This document shows, piece by piece, positions 5,638 through 7,855 of a DNA stretch of 7,855 bases; within the stretch, counting starts at the first letter, position 1, and each line of letters begins with the position of its first letter. The stretch covers positions 1 to 7,855 of the forward strand of contig JAATEW010000397.1 of NCBI GenBank assembly GCA_015655535.1, read 5' to 3'. Origin of the DNA: Hyphomicrobiales bacterium (GTDB lineage: Bacteria; Pseudomonadota; Alphaproteobacteria; Rhizobiales; Beijerinckiaceae). The position numbers were made by a program, and so were the translations under genes. The notes beneath the pieces were generated by a model. That model searched no databases. It saw only the letters and a program-made list of their open reading frames with translations, and was not told the origin of the DNA.

Positions 5638-7110
5638 ATGCCGTCAAGACGATCTGACGATCCCATGCTGATCCGCCAAACTTTCCTCTATCTGCCGGCG
5701 CAATTGATCGGGCCCGCCCTGCAATTCATCGCGGCGGTGATATGGACGCATTGGCTGACGCCCGACGCCTATGGCGCATTGCTGTTCCTGATCGCGGGCC
5801 AGGAACTTATCTTCGTGATCTGCCTCTCCTGGTGGTCGCATTATACGTTGCGCTATATCGGCGCCGTCGGCGATGCCGAAGGGCAGCGACGCTATCTCGC
5901 CTCGGAAGGCTCGGTTCTCGCCATGACCTCGATCGTTCAAGCGATCCTGGCCGTGATGATCCTTGCGACTCTGTCCACCAAGGTGACGCCGGAGCTGGTC
6001 GCGGCGACCATTCTCTACACACTGACGCGCTCCGCGATCGCCCATCTGAGCGAACGCGCCCGGGCGAGCAGCCGCATCGAGCTTTATACGTTTGCGCAAA
6101 CCGCGGGTCCGGCGATCGGATTCGTATTGGCTTTCGTAGCCATTGCTTTCATCGCGCCCACGGCGGAAAATGCACTGTTTGGTTTTGCCATTGGACAGAC
6201 GGTTTCGCTGCTCTTTCTTGGCCGGGCGATGCGTCTTTCTTTCAGCGCCAGAACGCTCGATCGCGAAACCTTGAGCCAGGCGCTGCGTTTCGGTATCCCG
6301 CTTGTGATCGCCGGCATTGTCGGCTGGATCAGCGTGAACGGCATTCGCGTGATCATCAATGAGGTGAGCGGCGCGGAGGCCATGGGTCTTGTCTCTGTCG
6401 GCTGGAGCCTCGGGCAGCGATTGTCCGTGACGGTAGCCATGCTCGTGACGGCAGCCGCTTTCCCTCTGGCAGTCAAACATCTGCACGATGGATCGCGCGA
6501 CGAATCGCTGCGGCAATTGGCGAATGCGGGCGCGCTTCTATTCGCACTTTTGCTGCCGACCTCGGTCGGCCTCGTGCTGATCGCGCCGCATCTGATCGCG
6601 CTGACGATCGCGCAACCGTTCCAGGCTGTCACCGTCGCGGTCTTGCCCATAGCGGTGATCGCCGGATCGCTCCGCAACATGCGCCTGCATTTCAGCGATC
6701 AGGCTTTTCTCTTGTTCGAGCGCACCGATCTTTCGACTTTCGTGAATGGGTTCGAAGCTGCTGCCGTGATTGCCTTGTGTCTGATCGGACTGGTATTCAA
6801 TGGCATTGTCGGCGCGGCGGAAGGATGTCTCGCCGGTTCGCTTCTTGGCGTTGTCGTCGGCATGAGCCTTTCGCGTCTTCGCTTCGGTCTCATCATCCCT
6901 TGGGGCCATCTGGCCCGCATCTCGATTGCGACGGCGATCATGGCGCTCGCCGTCGTGTTGACGCCCGATCGCGACGGCGCGTCCATCCTGCCGCTCGTCC
7001 TTAAGATCGTGAACGGCGTCATTGTCTATGCGGTCACGCTGATCGTGCTTTATCCGTCGTTCAGACGCTCGTTGCGTCGTCTGAGCGTTTTTGGAGGCGC
7101 TGTGACCTGA
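5638..7110 (+). CDS. Wzx-like oligosaccharide flippase (polysaccharide biosynthesis protein, MOP superfamily)
   Basis: This is a polytopic inner-membrane protein of 490 residues, a normal length for Wzx-type flippases, which move undecaprenyl-linked repeat units from the cytoplasmic to the periplasmic face. Hydrophobic segments run through the whole length, roughly at 18-36, 46-66, 93-112, 153-173, 177-195, 217-237, 259-278, 296-316, 324-344, 371-390, 391-410, 427-441 and 452-472, consistent with 12-14 helices. The N-terminal pattern (a first helix ending in THWLTPDAYG at 37-46) fits the family, in which a loop containing a 'YG' follows helix 1. Basic residues cluster at the C-terminus (FRRSLRR, 475-481). 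No catalytic motif is expected, and the call rests on topology, length and neighbours. The start is uncertain: the ATG at 5638 and an in-frame ATG at 5665 are both possible, and neither has a clear ribosome site. Its stop overlaps the start of the next gene, indicating co-expression with a glycosyltransferase. Confidence 0.82.
   Translation: MPSRRSDDPMLIRQTFLYLPAQLIGPALQFIAAVIWTHWLTPDAYGALLFLIAGQELIFVICLSWWSHYTLRYIGAVGDAEGQRRYLASEGSVLAMTSIVQAILAVMILATLSTKVTPELVAATILYTLTRSAIAHLSERARASSRIELYTFAQTAGPAIGFVLAFVAIAFIAPTAENALFGFAIGQTVSLLFLGRAMRLSFSARTLDRETLSQALRFGIPLVIAGIVGWISVNGIRVIINEVSGAEAMGLVSVGWSLGQRLSVTVAMLVTAAAFPLAVKHLHDGSRDESLRQLANAGALLFALLLPTSVGLVLIAPHLIALTIAQPFQAVTVAVLPIAVIAGSLRNMRLHFSDQAFLLFERTDLSTFVNGFEAAAVIALCLIGLVFNGIVGAAEGCLAGSLLGVVVGMSLSRLRFGLIIPWGHLARISIATAIMALAVVLTPDRDGASILPLVLKIVNGVIVYAVTLIVLYPSFRRSLRRLSVFGGAVT
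7093..7097 (+). promoter_or_regulatory. Ribosome binding site for the glycosyltransferase, inside the flippase gene
   Basis: GGAGG matches the core Shine-Dalgarno sequence and lies 12 bases before the ATG at 7110. It sits within the last codons of the flippase gene. The spacing is slightly long, but the overlap TGATG makes re-initiation by the same ribosome likely. Confidence 0.5.
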
Positions 7111-7855
7111 TGCGCAGTCACGCCTATCGGACGTGCCTTTTTCATCCGATGGACCCGCGCGGCACCAAGCTCGGCGGGATCGAAACCCATGTCCGTTTGA
7201 TTCTATCGGCCCACCCGGGCGATTTCTCGATCCTCTTCGTCGGCGTCGATGAACGCGGCGACTGCCGTCTTGGCGAAGTGACCGAATTGACGATCGGCAC
7301 CAGAAAGATCGCTTTTCTGCCGGTGATCACTATCGCCGAAGACAAGATCAATCTCGCCAGCAAGACGATCCTCGGTTCGCTCACGCTGCGTTATGCGCTC
7401 GGCGCCTTGCGCTATCTGCCGCGCATCAAAAGCCTGCTCAAGGGGAGCACGGCGTCGGCCGACCTGCAGCGCTATGAATTCGCCGTGCTGGCGAAACTGC
7501 TCGGCCTGCCCTTCGTTCTGATGATCCATAACGAGGGATCGAAGAACGATGAGATGGACAGTCTCCTCAAGCGCTATTGGTTCATTCATCTGTTGAACGA
7601 GCGCATCGCGGTGAGATTGGCCGATCATATCTTCGGCGTGAATCCGAATATCGTCGAGCGCATCACGCGGCTCTATCCGTCGGCGGCGCGGAAAATCGAA
7701 ATGATGACCGTGTCCGTCGATACGCAGCGCTTCGCGGCGCAGCCTTTCGACTGCGGCGACGGCATTTTCAAGATCGTCTTTGCCGGCCGCCTCGATGCCT
7801 TCAAAGACCCGCCCTTGATGTTTACGGTCCTGCGCGACCTTCACGCGCGCCTCGA
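7110..7855 (+). CDS. GT-B (family 4) glycosyltransferase, 3' end cut by the window edge
   Basis: An open frame of 248 codons runs from ATG at 7110 to the right edge with no stop. It would be a cytoplasmic or membrane-associated glycosyltransferase adding a sugar from a nucleotide donor to the lipid-linked repeat unit. The N-terminal acceptor domain carries KLGGIETHV (20-28), the glycine-rich loop typical of family 4 enzymes. A helix-strand stretch around LGLPFVLMIHNEG follows (about 130-142). The second domain begins at IVFAGRLDAFKDP (222-234), the usual 'GRL...KD' start of the C-terminal Rossmann fold. The donor-binding E-x7-E motif would lie beyond the window, so the donor sugar cannot be guessed. 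The start is supported by an upstream GGAGG and a one-base overlap with the flippase stop. Family members usually run about 350-400 residues, so roughly one third is missing. Confidence 0.87.
   Translation, partial: MRSHAYRTCLFHPMDPRGTKLGGIETHVRLILSAHPGDFSILFVGVDERGDCRLGEVTELTIGTRKIAFLPVITIAEDKINLASKTILGSLTLRYALGALRYLPRIKSLLKGSTASADLQRYEFAVLAKLLGLPFVLMIHNEGSKNDEMDSLLKRYWFIHLLNERIAVRLADHIFGVNPNIVERITRLYPSAARKIEMMTVSVDTQRFAAQPFDCGDGIFKIVFAGRLDAFKDPPLMFTVLRDLHARL

Noticed and set aside
5450..5671. Small open frames (about 60-73 codons) in the gap before the flippase
   Set aside because: They overlap the terminator candidate and the flippase start, have no clear ribosome site and no recognisable features.
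1..7855. Mobile elements, CRISPR arrays, tRNA or rRNA genes
   Set aside because: I saw no transposase-like product, no regularly spaced repeats, and no tRNA- or rRNA-like sequence on either strand.

Overview
The window looks like part of an exopolysaccharide or capsule (Wzx/Wzy-type) biosynthesis locus from a GC-rich alphaproteobacterium, probably of the order Hyphomicrobiales. That placement is inferred from base composition, from the ExoP-like chain-length protein, and from the style of the sugar-nucleotide and priming enzymes. No marker gene in the window fixes the taxon.

Layout from left to right: a bifunctional GDP-mannose-forming enzyme (manC type, + strand, GTG start) runs convergently into a polyprenyl-phosphate sugar-1-phosphate transferase (WcaJ/ExoY family, - strand). 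Only 53 bases separate them, and these hold inverted repeats. The transferase is divergent from an ExoP/Wzc-like polysaccharide co-polymerase (+ strand). The roughly 330-base region between them carries several inverted repeats, a perfect 15-base tandem duplication and a hairpin over the first possible start codon of the co-polymerase. After the co-polymerase comes a 243-base gap with a possible terminator. Then follow a Wzx-like flippase and, overlapping its stop codon by one base, a GT-B (family 4) glycosyltransferase cut off by the right edge of the window. That last gene has no stop codon inside the window.

How the genes would work together (known for the families, inferred here): ManC supplies GDP-mannose. 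The WcaJ-like enzyme puts the first sugar phosphate on undecaprenyl phosphate at the inner membrane. The family 4 glycosyltransferase extends the repeat unit in the cytoplasm. The Wzx-like protein flips the lipid-linked unit, and the ExoP-like protein controls chain length and export. A Wzy polymerase, a Wza-type outer-membrane channel and further glycosyltransferases are not in the window and would be expected nearby.

The most notable observation is that the ExoP-like protein keeps the shape of a bacterial tyrosine kinase domain but lacks its working parts. The Walker A lysine is replaced by alanine, the Walker A' aspartates by Glu and Asn, and the whole cytoplasmic domain contains no tyrosine. 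It is best read as a pseudokinase. I found no sign of a wholly new system, mobile element, CRISPR array or RNA gene.
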